10,000 nucleotides of DNA from Actinidia chinensis (taxonomy: Eukaryota; Streptophyta; Magnoliopsida; Ericales; Actinidiaceae), in NCBI GenBank assembly GCA_009663005.1, contig CM018890.1, forward strand, positions 8,362,123 through 8,372,122, given 5' to 3'. The notes under the pieces are model-generated. The model worked only from the letters and a program-made list of their open reading frames with translations, ran no database searches and was not told where the DNA came from. Shown piece by piece: positions 1-8,690 of the stretch; position 1 is the stretch's first letter, and the number at the start of each line of letters is the position of its first letter. The translations under genes and the position numbers were made by a program.

Positions 1-234
1 GTATGTTGGTAATTCCGTCATTTGTCCAGTCCGATTGCTTAGCAAATGGCACATGGGAAAAAGATTGAACTAATCACTTATCCAGAGTTTTGTCCGGAGC
101 AAGACAAAGGGGATACATTGGATAATCCGTAGGCCAAGTAGTCCGACAACGAGGTCCAGTTCAATCCAGTCCGGAGGCTATTAGTCCGGAGACTCCTTGT
201 CCAGTCCGGCAAACAAACGAGGCCTTTGATGCTT
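1..234. other. Left flank of the array, rich in TCCGG/TCCAG words
   Basis: This stretch is not a copy of the monomer tail that precedes the other units. It is less A/T-rich than the rest and repeats short words: GTCCAGTCCG at 24 and 199, GTCCGGAG at 92 and 184, TCCAGTCCGGAG at 165, and GTCCGACA at 141. Similar words occur at the unit joins (TATCCGGAGC at 1961, TTGTCCAGAGC at 8989), so the flank may be a diverged or rearranged monomer end. All frames are interrupted by stops and no gene is visible. Homology with the other units begins at about 224 (CTTTGATGCTTGGATTT). Whether this is the true array edge or another rearranged copy cannot be told from the window. Confidence 0.5.
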
Positions 235-839
235 GGATTTCAAATTACCGATTGGGTAAAATTAGTTGTTTTATTTCGGTTTAAAGTTTGATTTTACAGA
301 GAATGGTGTTCAAGAGTTTGTTTGGTTCATTTTACTTATTAACCAATTAATTAAGATTGCATTGGTGCGTCTTTAGGTTTTGCCTCTTTGGTTGAGTTGA
401 TTTGTCTCGAAGCTTTGATAGGTTCGTTTGATTGTCGCTTGATCAATCGATTATGATACTAGGTTAAGTTATTTTGATAGATACATAACTATTATAAGAA
501 AATTATTATTTTAAAAAATATATAATTTTAATTTTAATATCATATAACATAAAGATATTTTGATGAAGATATGTATGACTTCATAATCGCAAATAAATAT
601 TATTTTTTTCAAAAAGAATATAGGATTTGATTATCATAAAGAAAAAATAACAGTTTTAAAAATATATATAATTAAATTATTCTTGAAAAAATGCATAATT
701 TGAATTTTAGAAGCCAAAACAATGTTATTGTAAAAAGAATATCCTGTAACGGTCATAAAAACCAGTTTTTATTAAAAAGTGACATCGCACATGTAAATAT
801 ATTGTGCATCAATTTGTACAAATATCAAAACCAAGTAGA

Positions 840-858
840 GGGTCCCACAGTGGGACCC
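840..858. promoter_or_regulatory. Perfect 19-bp inverted repeat with TCP-type sites
   Basis: GGGTCCCACAGTGGGACCC consists of two 9-bp arms around a central A. Each arm contains GTGGGACC or its complement, which fits the GTGGGNCC consensus of plant class I TCP transcription factors. Corresponding sites lie at 2577, 4347, 6095 and 7855, but those have one or more mismatches between arms (for example GGATCCCAC against GTGGGGCCC). TCP binding is inferred from the motif alone. The site could equally be a structural hairpin in a repeat transcript or a remnant of a retrotransposon promoter. Confidence 0.4.
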
Positions 859-913
859 AATAACTACTAGACCGAATCTTGTACGTGATTTTTGTCCGAA
901 ATATTGCACAATA

Positions 914-929
914 TACGTGCATGCACGTA
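914..929. promoter_or_regulatory. Perfect 16-bp palindrome with ACGTG and CATGCA cores
   Basis: TACGTGCATGCACGTA is fully self-complementary. It places an ACGT core (bZIP/bHLH-type) on each side of a central RY-type CATGCA element. It lies 55 bp after the 19-bp inverted repeat at 840. Copy 2 keeps the first half but reads CATGCAGGTA (2651-2666). Copies 3 and 4 are further eroded, and copy 5 reads CGTGCAATGCACGTAC near 7928. The perfect symmetry in copy 1 looks ancestral. A regulatory role is only inferred. Confidence 0.4.
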
Positions 930-1260
930 CTTTTTTTTATTTTTGACAAAATATATGATTGATTATATTTAAAAAAAGTAATTTTACATATAAAAAGTAT
1001 AAGAGAAGAAAATAAATATTTTTAATATAAGCACATAAATTTAGAAATAAAATTTTTTTAATAAACCATATTTTGATTATCAATTGAAAATATAATAAAA
1101 TATTTTTCTTTAAGATACTTGACTCATATAAGCTAATTATAATCTATGTTAATGCAAGACACCCTTCCTTCTAACAAATATTTTCATAAGTCTTCCCTTA
1201 TAGGACAAAAATTAGGGTGTCAATATTTAATTTTTTATGTCGTGACTGGGCTCATTCAAA

Positions 1261-1320
1261 TGGGTTACCTACGTATCCGACTCGTAGTGAATTCGAATCG
1301 CATCAAGTCACACGTAGTTC
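1261..1320 (-). other. LTR-retrotransposon-like CTACGTAT...CACACGTAG block, copy 1
   Basis: Read on the minus strand, this block runs GAACTACGTGTGACTTGAT, then a variable stretch, then GGATACGTAGG. From memory, the combination of GAACTACGT, a TGATT core and GGATACGTAGGCA recurs in plant LTR retrotransposons, in non-coding regions near the LTR. That recollection has not been checked by a search. The outer CTACGT and ACGTAG words are inverted and could pair. Equivalent blocks occur near 3007-3070, 4793-4855, 6530-6590 and 8287-8350. Copy 6 lacks it because its middle is missing. Confidence 0.35.
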
Positions 1321-1851
1321 TAATGTAAAAAAACTTATTTTGTGAACTGTTCGTTTAATATTTGATTGCATCCACTGGTAGAGTTGTTATCTGTCCTGAG
1401 TTCAGACTTGATCAACTCAGGCATAGTTCCAGGCTACAAGACGTTTTGAATCAATTTGCGCCTAGTCCCCTACCAGGCGGAGAGACTCTACAATGATGAC
1501 TACAAGTTTTGAGAACGACATTAGATGATGAATGTGGTTTACCTACGAAGACGTCCTAAGATTTAGAATTTTTGGGCTCCTCACAAGATGGAATTATTTT
1601 GTATATCATAATTTATATTATCCCTGGGTCCCTAGAAAGAACCTATATGGAGGAAAACCAAGGGTATTGTGGACGACAAGGTCCACTAAGTTATTACTTC
1701 TAAGAGAGATCGAACGACTTATTTGTCCTTTTCAGATACGCAAGAGAAAGACTCTTTTAGTCATGTCTAGAAAATGATGAAGTATTGTACAAGATGATTC
1801 TCGCTAGTTTGTTTTCAACCGGTACCATCAAAATAAGACCGGTGAAAATTG

Positions 1852-1932
1852 GACACTATTATTGATCTCAAAGATATCAACCTTGGGGTAATTGAAGATC
1901 CCAAATATGTCTTCGTCGGTACTCTTCTTTAA
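1852..1932 (+). pseudogene. Coding-like tail fragment resembling a Ty3/gypsy polyprotein linker, copy 1
   Basis: From 1852 the frame reads DTIIDLKDINLG followed by VIEDPKYVFVGTLL and a stop at 1930. The run of an acidic residue, Leu, Lys and a hydrophobic Asn-Leu-Gly, then Glu-Asp-Pro-Lys and a short hydrophobic stretch, resembles the segment just before the reverse transcriptase domain in many plant Ty3/gypsy polyproteins. That is a memory-based family impression. The frame has no start codon of its own, and just upstream it is broken by an indel (TTGGAC where other copies have TTGGGAC). It is a relic shared by all copies, not a gene. Confidence 0.3.
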
Positions 1933-1962
1933 GTGAAGGATTGATTTCCTATGAAAAGATTA

Positions 1963-1992
1963 TCCGGAGCATCTAGGAATTTGATGCTCGGA
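1963..1992. repeat. Hairpin at the copy 1/copy 2 join
   Basis: TCCGGAGCATC (1963-1973) can pair with GATGCTCGGA (1983-1992) with one bulged G, leaving a 9-nt loop. The same structure appears at 3730-3758 and 7237-7266. It is damaged at the 5512 join and differs at 9020. The hairpin brackets the point used here as the unit start, so it could mark an original element boundary or recombination point. No function is demonstrated. Confidence 0.45.
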
Positions 1993-2341
1993 TTTTAAAT
2001 TACGAATTAGGTAAAATTAGCTATTTTATTTCGGTTTAAAGTTTGATTTTACGGAGATTGGTATTCAAGAGTTTGTTTGGTTCATTTTGCTTATTCAATA
2101 ATTTATTTGGATTGGATTGGTATGTCTTTAGGTTTTGACTCGTTCGATTGGATTTATTTGTCTCGAGGCTTTGATCGGTTCGTTTGATTATCGCTCGATT
2201 GATTAGGATACTAGGTAAATTACTTTGATAGACATATAACTATTATCAGAAAAATATTATTTTAAGAAATATATAATTTTAATATTACATAACATAAAGA
2301 TATTTTGATGAAGGTATGTATGACTTCATAATCGCAAATAA

Positions 2342-2366
2342 ATATTCTTTTTTTCAAAAAGAATAT
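2342..2366. repeat. 25-bp A/T hairpin in the first A/T-rich block, copy 2
   Basis: ATATTCTTTTT, a 3-nt loop TTC, and AAAAAGAATAT form a perfect 11-bp stem. The same sequence occurs at 5860-5884 and 7622-7646. Copy 1 has a mismatched version near 600-625 and copy 3 a broken one near 4118. A/T hairpins are easily formed by chance in A/T-rich DNA, but 11 perfect pairs kept in three copies is notable. Confidence 0.6.
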
Positions 2367-2723
2367 ATGATTTGATTATCATAAAGAAAAAATAACAATT
2401 TTAAATATTTAAATTATTCTTGTAAAAATGTATAATTTGAATTTTAGAAATCAAAACAATGTTATTGTAAAAAGAATATACTTTAACGATCATAAAAATT
2501 AGTTTTTATTAAAAAGTGCCATCGCACATGTAAATATATTGTGCATCAATTTGTACAAATATCACAAACAAGTAGAGGATCCCACAGTGGGGCCCAATAA
2601 CTGCTAGACTCACTCTTGTAAGTGATTTTTGTTCGAAATACTACATAATATACGTGCATGCAGGTATTTATTTTTCTTTTGACAAAATATATGATTGATT
2701 ATATTTAAAAAAAAGTAATTTTA

Positions 2724-2734
2724 TATATAAAAAG
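2724..2734 (+). promoter_or_regulatory. TATA-box-like TATATAAAAAG in the monomer
   Basis: TATATAAAAAG fits the plant TATA consensus and is repeated at 6235-6245 and 8001-8011. Copy 1 has ACATATAAAAAG near 986 and copy 3 a damaged form. It lies about 130 bp after the palindrome cluster (2577-2666), an order that could fit a retrotransposon promoter. The surrounding DNA is so A/T-rich that chance matches are expected, and there is no evidence of transcription. Confidence 0.2.
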
Positions 2735-3729
2735 TATAGGAAAAGAAAATACATATTTTTAATATAAGCACATAAATTTAGAAAATACAAATTTTTTAAT
2801 AAATACATAATTTGATTATCAATTGAAAAATATTAAATACAAATATTATTTTTATTTAAGATAATTTGACTCATATGAGCTTAATTATATCTCAGTTAAT
2901 GCAAGACAACCTTCGATTCTAACAAATATTTTCATAAGTCTTACCTTATAGGAAAAAAATTAGGGTCAATAATTTAATTTTTTATGTCGTGACTGGGCTC
3001 ATTTCAATGGGTTACCTACGATCCGACTCGTAGGGTGAATTCGAATCGCAATCAAGTCACACGTAGTTATAAGTAATAAAAAACTTATTTTGGTGAACCG
3101 GTTGTTTAATATTGATTGCATACACTGGTTAGAGTGGTATAGGTCTGAGTCAGACTTGATCAATCAGCATAGTTCAGGCTAACGAAGTTTTGAAGTGTTT
3201 TGAATCACGTTCGCATAGTTCCCCTACCAGGCTGAGAGACTCTACAATGATGACTACAGTGTGAGAAAGACGATTAAGAGATGAATTGGGTTTTAACTAC
3301 GAAGACGTCTAAGATTTAGAATTTTTGGGCTCCTCACAAGATTGATTATTTGTATAATCATAATTATATTATCCCTGATCTAGAAAGAACATATAAGGAG
3401 AACACCAAGGGTAGTGTGGACGACAAAGTCCTAAAAGTTATTCTTCTAAGGAAGAGATTCGAACGGACTTAATTGGGTCTTTTTCAAGAATACCAAGAGA
3501 AAGACTATTTTAGTCATGTCTAGAAGAAAATGATGGGTGAAGTATTGTACAGAGATTCTCGCTAGTTTGTTTTCAACCAGTAACCCCCCATCAGAAAAAC
3601 TAAAGACGGTGAATTGGGACACTATATTGATCCTCAAGACAATCAACCTTGGGGTAATGAAGATCCCAAATATGTCTTCGTCGGTACTTTATTTAAGTGA
3701 AGGATGATTTGATTTCATATGAAAGATTA

Positions 3730-3758
3730 TCCGGAGCATCTAGGAATTGATGCTCGGA
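3730..3758. repeat. Hairpin at the copy 2/copy 3 join
   Basis: TCCGGAGCATC (3730-3740) can pair with GATGCTCGGA (3749-3758) with one bulged G, as at 1963. The loop is one base shorter (8 nt) because the AATTT of the loop reads AATT here. Confidence 0.45.
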
Positions 3759-5511
3759 TTTTTAAAAAAAAATTACGAATAGGGTAAAATTTAGCTATTT
3801 ATTTCGGTTTAAAGTTTGATTTTACGGAGATTGGTATTCAAGAGTTTGTTTGGTTCATTTTGCTTATTCAATAATTTATTTGGATTGGATTGGTATGTCT
3901 TTAGGTTTTGACTCGTTCGATTGGATTTATTTGTCTCGAGGCTTTGATCGGTTCGTTTGATTATCGCTCGATTGATTAGGATACTAGGTAAATTACTTTG
4001 ATAGACATATAACTATTATCAGAAAAATATTATTTTAAGAAATATATAATTTTACATATACATAACATAAAGCATTGTGATGAGGTGAAGGTATGTATGC
4101 TTCTAATCGCAAATAAATATTTTTTTTCAAAAAGAAAGATATATGATTGATTCATCAAGAAAAATAAACAATTTTAAAATATTTAAATTATTCTTGTAAA
4201 AATGTTATTTGAATTTAGAAACAAAACAATGTTATTGTAAAAAAAAAGAATATACTTTAACGGATCATAAACTAGTTTTTATTAAAAAGTGCCACGCAAT
4301 GTAAATATATGTGAATCCAATTGTACAAATATCACAAACAAGTAGAGGATCCCACAGTGGGGCCCAATAACTGCTAGACTCACTCTGGTAAGTGATTTTG
4401 TTCGAAATCGACATAATTACGTGCATGACAGGTGTGGTATTGATTTTCTTTTGACAAAATATATGAGTTGATTATATTAAAAAAAAGTAATTTATAGATA
4501 AAAAGTATAGGGAAAAGACAAATAAATATTTTTAATATAAGCAATAAAATTTTGGGAAAATAAAATTTTTTAATAAATACATAATTTGATTATCCAATGA
4601 AAAAAAAAAATATAAATACAAATATTATTTTATTTAAGATAATTTTGACTCAATGAGCTTTAATTATATCTCAGTTTAATGCCAAGACAACCTTCGATTC
4701 TAAAAACAAATCTCTTCACCAAGTCTAGTACCTTATAGAAAAAAAATTAGGGTGAATAATGTAATTTTTTATGTCGTGACTGGGCCATTCAATGGGTTTG
4801 CCTACGTATCGAACTTATGGGTGAATCGATTGCAATAAGGCACAGTTAGTTTTAAGTAATAAAAAATTCTTTTTGGTTGAACCGGTTCGTTTAATGTTTG
4901 ATTGGCATCCAAATGGTCGGTTGGTATATGTTGAGTTCAGACTTGATTAAGTCAGCATTAGGTTAGGTAAAGAGTTTGAATCAAGTTCGCATAGTCCCCT
5001 CAGGTAAGAGACTCACAATGATGACTACAAGTTTGAGAAAGAATTAAGATGATGAATTGTGGTTTTAACCACGAAGAGTCTAAGATTTAGAATTTTGGGC
5101 ATCCTCACAAGATTGATTATTTGTATAATCATAATTTATATTATCCCTGTCTAGAAAGAACCTATAATGGAGAAAGCAAGGGTAGTGGACGACAAAGTCC
5201 ACTAAAAGTTATTACTGCTTAGAAGAGATCGAACACTTAATTGTGTCTCTTTTCAAGAATACCAAGAGAAAGACTCTTTTAGTCATGTCTAGAAAATGAT
5301 GAAGTATTGTACAAGATAATTCTCGCTAGTTTGTTTTCAACCGGTACCATCAGAAACTAAAGACGGTGGTTGGGACACTATTATTGATCTCAAAGATATC
5401 AACCTTGGGGTATTGAAGAATCCCAATATATGGTCTCGTCGGTGTACTCTTTTTTAAGCAGGATTGATTTCCTATGGAAAAATTAATCAGAGCATCTAGG
5501 AATTTGATGCC
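3756..5511 (+). repeat. Long tandem repeat, copy 3 (1756 bp, indel-rich)
   Basis: The head, 3798-4054, is identical by eye to 2025-2281 of copy 2. From 4055 to the end the copy still aligns throughout but is scattered with small indels and local scrambles, for example CACGCAATGTAAATATATGTG for the copy 2 form near 4302 and CGAAGAGTC for CGAAGACGTC near 5080. A run of A near 3760 is expanded. The palindrome site survives at 4347-4365 and GTGGTTTTAACCAC near 5058. The abrupt change from perfect to indel-rich sequence within one copy is more like uneven consensus quality than mutation. No gene is present. Confidence 0.92.
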
Positions 5512-7263
5512 GGATTTTAAATACGAATTAGGAAAAATTAGCTATTTTATTTCGGTTTAAAGTTGATTTACGGAGACTTGGTATTCAAGAGTTTGTTTGT
5601 TCATTTTTGTTATCAAGTAATTATTTGGATTGGATGGTATTGGCTTTAGGTTTTGACTCGTTCGATGGATTATTTGTTCTCGAGGCTTTGATCGGTTTCG
5701 TTGATTCTCGCTCGATTGATAGGGATTACTAGGTAAATACTTTGATAGACTCATTAACTATTATCAGAAAAAATTACTTTTAAGAAATATATAATTTTAA
5801 TATTACATAACATAAAGATATTTTGATGAAGGTATGTATGACTTCATAATCGCAAATAAATATTCTTTTTTTCAAAAAGAATATATGATTTGATTATCAT
5901 AAAGAAAAAATAACAATTTTAAATATTTAAATTATTCTTGTAAAAATGTATAATTTGAATTTTAGAAATCAAAACAATGTTATTGTAAAAAGAATATACT
6001 TTAACGATCATAAAAATTAGTTTTTATTAAAAAGTGCCATCGCACATGTAAATATATTGGCATCAATTTGTACAAATATCAACAACAAAGTAGAGGGTCC
6101 AACAGTGGGGCCCAATAAAATGTAGACTCATCTTGTAAGTGATTTTGTTCGAAATATTACACATTACGTGCCTGACGTATTATTTTTCTTTTGACAAAAT
6201 GATGATTGATTATATTTAAAAAAAAGTAATGTTATATATAAAAAGTAAAGAAAAGAAAATACATATTTTAATATAAGCAATAAATGTAGAAATACAAAAT
6301 TTTAATAAATGACATAATTTGATTATCACATGAAAAATATTAAATACAAATATTATTTTTATTTAAGATAATTGGACTCATATAAGCTTTAATTAATCTC
6401 AGTTAATGCCAAGACAACCTTCGATTCATAACAAATCTCTCTTCACAAGTCCTTACCTTTAGAAAAAAATTAGGGTGAATAATTTAACTTTTTTATGTCG
6501 TGACTGGGCCCATTTCAATAGGTTTTGCCTACCGTATCCCGACTTATGGGTGAATTCGAATCGCAATCAGTCCACAGTAGTTTTAAGTAATAATAAAAAA
6601 CTTATTTTTGGTGAACCGTTCGTTTAAGTTTGATTGCAACTCCACTGTAGAGTTTCGTATATGTCTGAGTTCAGACTTGATTAGTCAAGCATAGTTCCAG
6701 GCTAAAGAAGTTTTGAATCAGTTCGCAAGTCCCCTACCCCTACGAGGCTAAGAGACTCTACAATGATGTACAAGTTGAGAAGACATTAAATGATGAATTG
6801 TTGTTTTAAAAATAAAACCACGAAGAGTCCTAAATTTAGAATTTTTTTGGGCTCCTCACAAGATTGATTATTTGTACATAATCATAATTTATCTTATTTA
6901 TATTATCCCTGTCTAGAAGAACCTATCAGGAGAAAGCAAGGTAGTGGAACAAAGTCCACTAATTAATTACTGCTTAGAAGAGATCCGAACACCTTAGTGT
7001 GTCTCTTTTTAGAATAACAAAGAAAGACTCTTTTAGTCAAGTCTTAGAAAATGATGAGTATTGTACAAGATGAATTTCTCGCTAGTTTGTTTTCAACCGT
7101 ACATCAGAAACTAAAGACTGTGGTGGAAGGACACTATTATATTGATCTCAAGATATCAACCTTTGGGTAATTGAGAGATCCATTGTCCTTCGTCGTCTCT
7201 TCTTTAGTGAAGGATTGATTTCCTATGAAAAGATTATCCGGAGCATCTAGGAATTTGATGCTC
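5512..7263 (+). repeat. Long tandem repeat, copy 4 (1752 bp, patchy indels)
   Basis: The start is damaged (TGATGCCGG without the full hairpin). Bases 5512-5777 are rich in single-base indels against copies 2 and 5, for example GATGGATTATTTGTTCTCGA near 5664. Bases 5778-6059 match 2260-2541 of copy 2 with no difference that I can find. From 6060 to about 7200 indels return, including small duplications (CCCCTACCCCTACGAGG near 6731, and extra TTATTTATATTATCC near 6894). The last 60 bp are clean again. The palindrome at 6095-6113 has GGGTCC like copies 1 and 5, not GGATCC like copies 2 and 3. No intact frame is present. Confidence 0.92.
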
Positions 7264-7266
7264 GGA
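7237..7266. repeat. Hairpin at the copy 4/copy 5 join
   Basis: TCCGGAGCATC (7237-7247) pairs with GATGCTCGGA (7257-7266) around a 9-nt loop, with the same form as at 1963. Confidence 0.45.
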
Positions 7267-8276
7267 TTTTAAATTACGAATTAGGTAAAATTAGCTATTT
7301 TATTTCGGTTTAAAGTTTGATTTTACGGAGATTGGTATTCAAGAGTTTGTTTGGTTCATTTTGCTTATTCAATAATTTATTTGGATTGGATTGGTGTGTC
7401 TTTAGGTTTTGACTCATTCGATTGGATTTATTTGTCTCGAGGCTTTGATCGGTTCGTTTGATTATCGCTCAATTGATTAGGATACTAGGTAAATTACTTT
7501 GATAGACATATAACTATTATCAGAAAAATATTATTTTAAGAAATATATAATTTTAATTTTAATATTACATAACATAAAGATATTTTGATGAAGATATGTA
7601 TGACTTCATAATCGCAAATAAATATTCTTTTTTTCAAAAAGAATATATGATTTGATTATCATAAAGACAAAATAACAATTTTAAATATTTAAATTATTCT
7701 TGTAAAAATGTATAATTTGAATTTTAGAAATCAAAACAATATTATTGTAAAAAGAATATACTTTAACGATCATAAAAATTATTTTTATTAAAAATTACAT
7801 AGCACATGTAAATATTTCTGGGGCACAATTGTAACAAATATCACAACAAGTGGAGGGTCCCACAGTGGGGCCCAATAGACTGCTGACCCACTCTCTAAGT
7901 GATTTTGTGTACGAATATTGCCAATATCGTGCAATGCACGTACTTTTTTTTCTTTTGACAAAATAAGATGAATTTATTATATTTAAAAAAAGTAATGTTA
8001 TATATAAAAAGTATAAAAAAAGAAAATACATATTTTTAATATAAGCACATAAATTTAGAAATTACAAAATTTTTAATAAACACATAATTTGATTATCAAT
8101 TGAAAAATATTAAATACAAATATTATTTTTATTTAAGATAATTTGACTCATATGAGATTTAATTATATCTCATGTTAATGCAAGACAACCTTCGATTCTA
8201 ACAAATATTTTCACAAGTCTTACCTTATAGAAAAAAATTAGGGTGAATAATTTAACTTTTTTATGTCGTGACTGGG

Positions 8277-8290
8277 CCCATTTCAATGGG
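8277..8290. repeat. Short hairpin CCCATTTCAATGGG
   Basis: CCCAT and ATGGG pair around TTCA, directly before the CCTACGTATCC word. In copy 1 the equivalent (GGGCTCATTCAAATGGG, near 1248) is weaker. It is one of five short inverted repeats in the right third of copy 5. Confidence 0.4.
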
Positions 8291-8350
8291 TTGCCTACGT
8301 ATCCGACTCGTGGGTGAATTCGAATCGCAATCAAGTCACACGTAGTTCTA
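8287..8350 (-). other. LTR-retrotransposon-like CTACGTAT...CACACGTAG block, copy 5
   Basis: This is the cleanest copy of the block described at 1261. On the minus strand it gives GAACTACGTGTGACTTGATT, then a central stretch containing TTCGAATTC, then GGATACGTAGGCAACCCA. It has the look of a plant LTR-retrotransposon non-coding region, based on recall rather than a search. In that reading the element strand would be minus, opposite to the polyprotein-like frame at 8828, which argues for a composite or rearranged monomer. Confidence 0.35.
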
Positions 8351-8425
8351 AGTAATAAAAAACTTATTTTTGGTGAACCGGTTCGTTTAATGTTTGATTG
8401 CATCCACTGGTAGAGTTGCGTATAT

Positions 8426-8450
8426 GTCTGAGTTCAGACTTGATCAAGTC
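8426..8450. repeat. Two overlapping palindromes with alternative pairing
   Basis: GTCTGAGTTCAGAC (8426-8439) forms a 6-bp stem with a GT spacer. GACTTGATCAAGTC (8437-8450) is a perfect 14-bp palindrome. They share GAC at 8437-8439, so only one can form at a time in a single strand. Other copies keep the first part (near 1394 and 6664) but the second is often broken by a base change or indel. Confidence 0.45.
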
Positions 8451-8563
8451 AGCATAGTTCCAGGCTAAAGAAGTTTTGAATCAAGTTCGCATAGTCCCCT
8501 ACCAGGCTGAGAGACTCTACAATGATGACTACAAGTTTGAGAAAGACATTAAGATGATGAATT

Positions 8564-8577
8564 GTGGTTTTAACCAC
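8564..8577. repeat. Short hairpin GTGGTTTTAACCAC
   Basis: The arms GTGGT and ACCAC pair around TTTA. The sequence is kept exactly in copy 3 near 5058 and altered in copies 1, 2 and 4. Confidence 0.4.
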
Positions 8578-8620
8578 GAAGACGTCCTAAGATTTAGAAT
8601 TTTTGGGCTCCTCACAAGAT

Positions 8621-8638
8621 TGATTATTTGTATAATCA
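8621..8638. repeat. Short hairpin TGATTAT/ATAATCA
   Basis: TGATTAT (8621-8627) and ATAATCA (8632-8638) pair perfectly around TTGT. The same form is visible near 5112 in copy 3 and near 3341 in copy 2. Confidence 0.4.
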
Positions 8639-8690
8639 TAATTTATATTATCCCTGTCTAGAAAGAACCTATAATGAAGAAAGCAAGGGT

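Larger units (their letters stand above)
235..1989 (+). repeat. Long tandem repeat, copy 1 (1755 bp, edge-type variant)
   Basis: This is the first complete copy. In order it has a head (235-480), an A/T-rich block (480-785), a palindrome cluster (785-930), a second A/T-rich block (935-1145), a more balanced right third (1146-1640) and a coding-like tail (1640-1932). It aligns along its length with copies 2-5, but its head carries different variants: TGCCTCTTTGGTTGAG at 381 where copies 2-4 read TGACTCGTTCGATTGG, and GATTGTCGCT where they read GATTATCGCT. Copy 6 shares these variants, which places copy 1 in an older, less homogenised edge group. It also has AATTTTAATTTTAATAT near 524, shared with copy 5 but shortened in copies 2 and 4. 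The palindromes at 840 and 914 are perfect only here. No intact gene is present. Confidence 0.93.
1990..3755 (+). repeat. Long tandem repeat, copy 2 (1766 bp, core-type variant)
   Basis: This copy follows copy 1 head-to-tail and has the same internal order. Its first 890 bp read cleanly against other copies. By eye, 2025-2281 is identical to 3798-4054 in copy 3, and 2260-2541 is identical to 5778-6059 in copy 4. From about 2890 onward it gains many single-base insertions and deletions relative to copy 5, for example CTACGATCC for CTACGTATCC near 3017 and TAGGTCTGAGTCAGAC for ATGTCTGAGTTCAGAC near 3140. It shares GGATCCCACAG (2577) and CAGGTA (2661) with copy 3, so these two appear to be the closest pair. 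No intact frame is present. Confidence 0.93.
8476..8661 (+). pseudogene. Conserved but non-functional open stretch in the right third
   Basis: The frame from a TTG at 8476 is open for 61 codons and reads, among other things, ERLYNDDYKFEKDIKMMNCG near residues 13-32, then a hydrophobic run rich in Ile that ends at TAG. I do not recognise the family. The same DNA exists in all complete copies, but the frame is interrupted in copies 1-4 by different indels, and the hydrophobic end simply translates A/T-rich repeat DNA. The DDYKFEKD section could be a genuine coding relic. A functional gene is unlikely. Confidence 0.15.

Noticed and set aside
1146..1777. Open frames of 60 and 81 codons on the plus strand in copy 1
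   Set aside because: They are not open at the matching places in other copies, have no recognisable domain, and lie in repeat DNA.
3129..3145. Primer-binding site for initiator tRNA-Met (GAGTGGTATAGGTCTGAG in copy 2)
   Set aside because: The match to TGGTATCAGAGC is partial and seen in one indel-rich copy only; the clean copies read GTTGCGTATATGTCTGAG.
3446..3646. 66-codon minus-strand frame in copy 2
   Set aside because: It sits in an indel-rich patch, is not preserved in other copies, and is antisense to the coding-like tail.
5557..5754. 65-codon minus-strand frame in copy 4
   Set aside because: It exists only because of local indels in copy 4; the clean copies 2, 3 and 5 do not share it.
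7795..8403. Minus-strand frames of 78 and 77 codons in copy 5
   Set aside because: They translate the A/T-rich block and LTR-like block, with low-complexity composition and no family resemblance.
8287..8420. 5S-rRNA-like promoter as in Cassandra TRIM elements (GGGTGAATTCGAATCGC)
   Set aside because: Only GGGTGA is shared with the 5S C-box region. No A box or intermediate element is visible at the right spacing.
8409..8460. Possible tRNA or SINE head: TGGTAGAGTTG fits a pol III A box
   Set aside because: The nearest B-box-like word, GTTCAGACT, has a mismatch at a key base and is too close. No cloverleaf can be drawn and there is no SINE tail.
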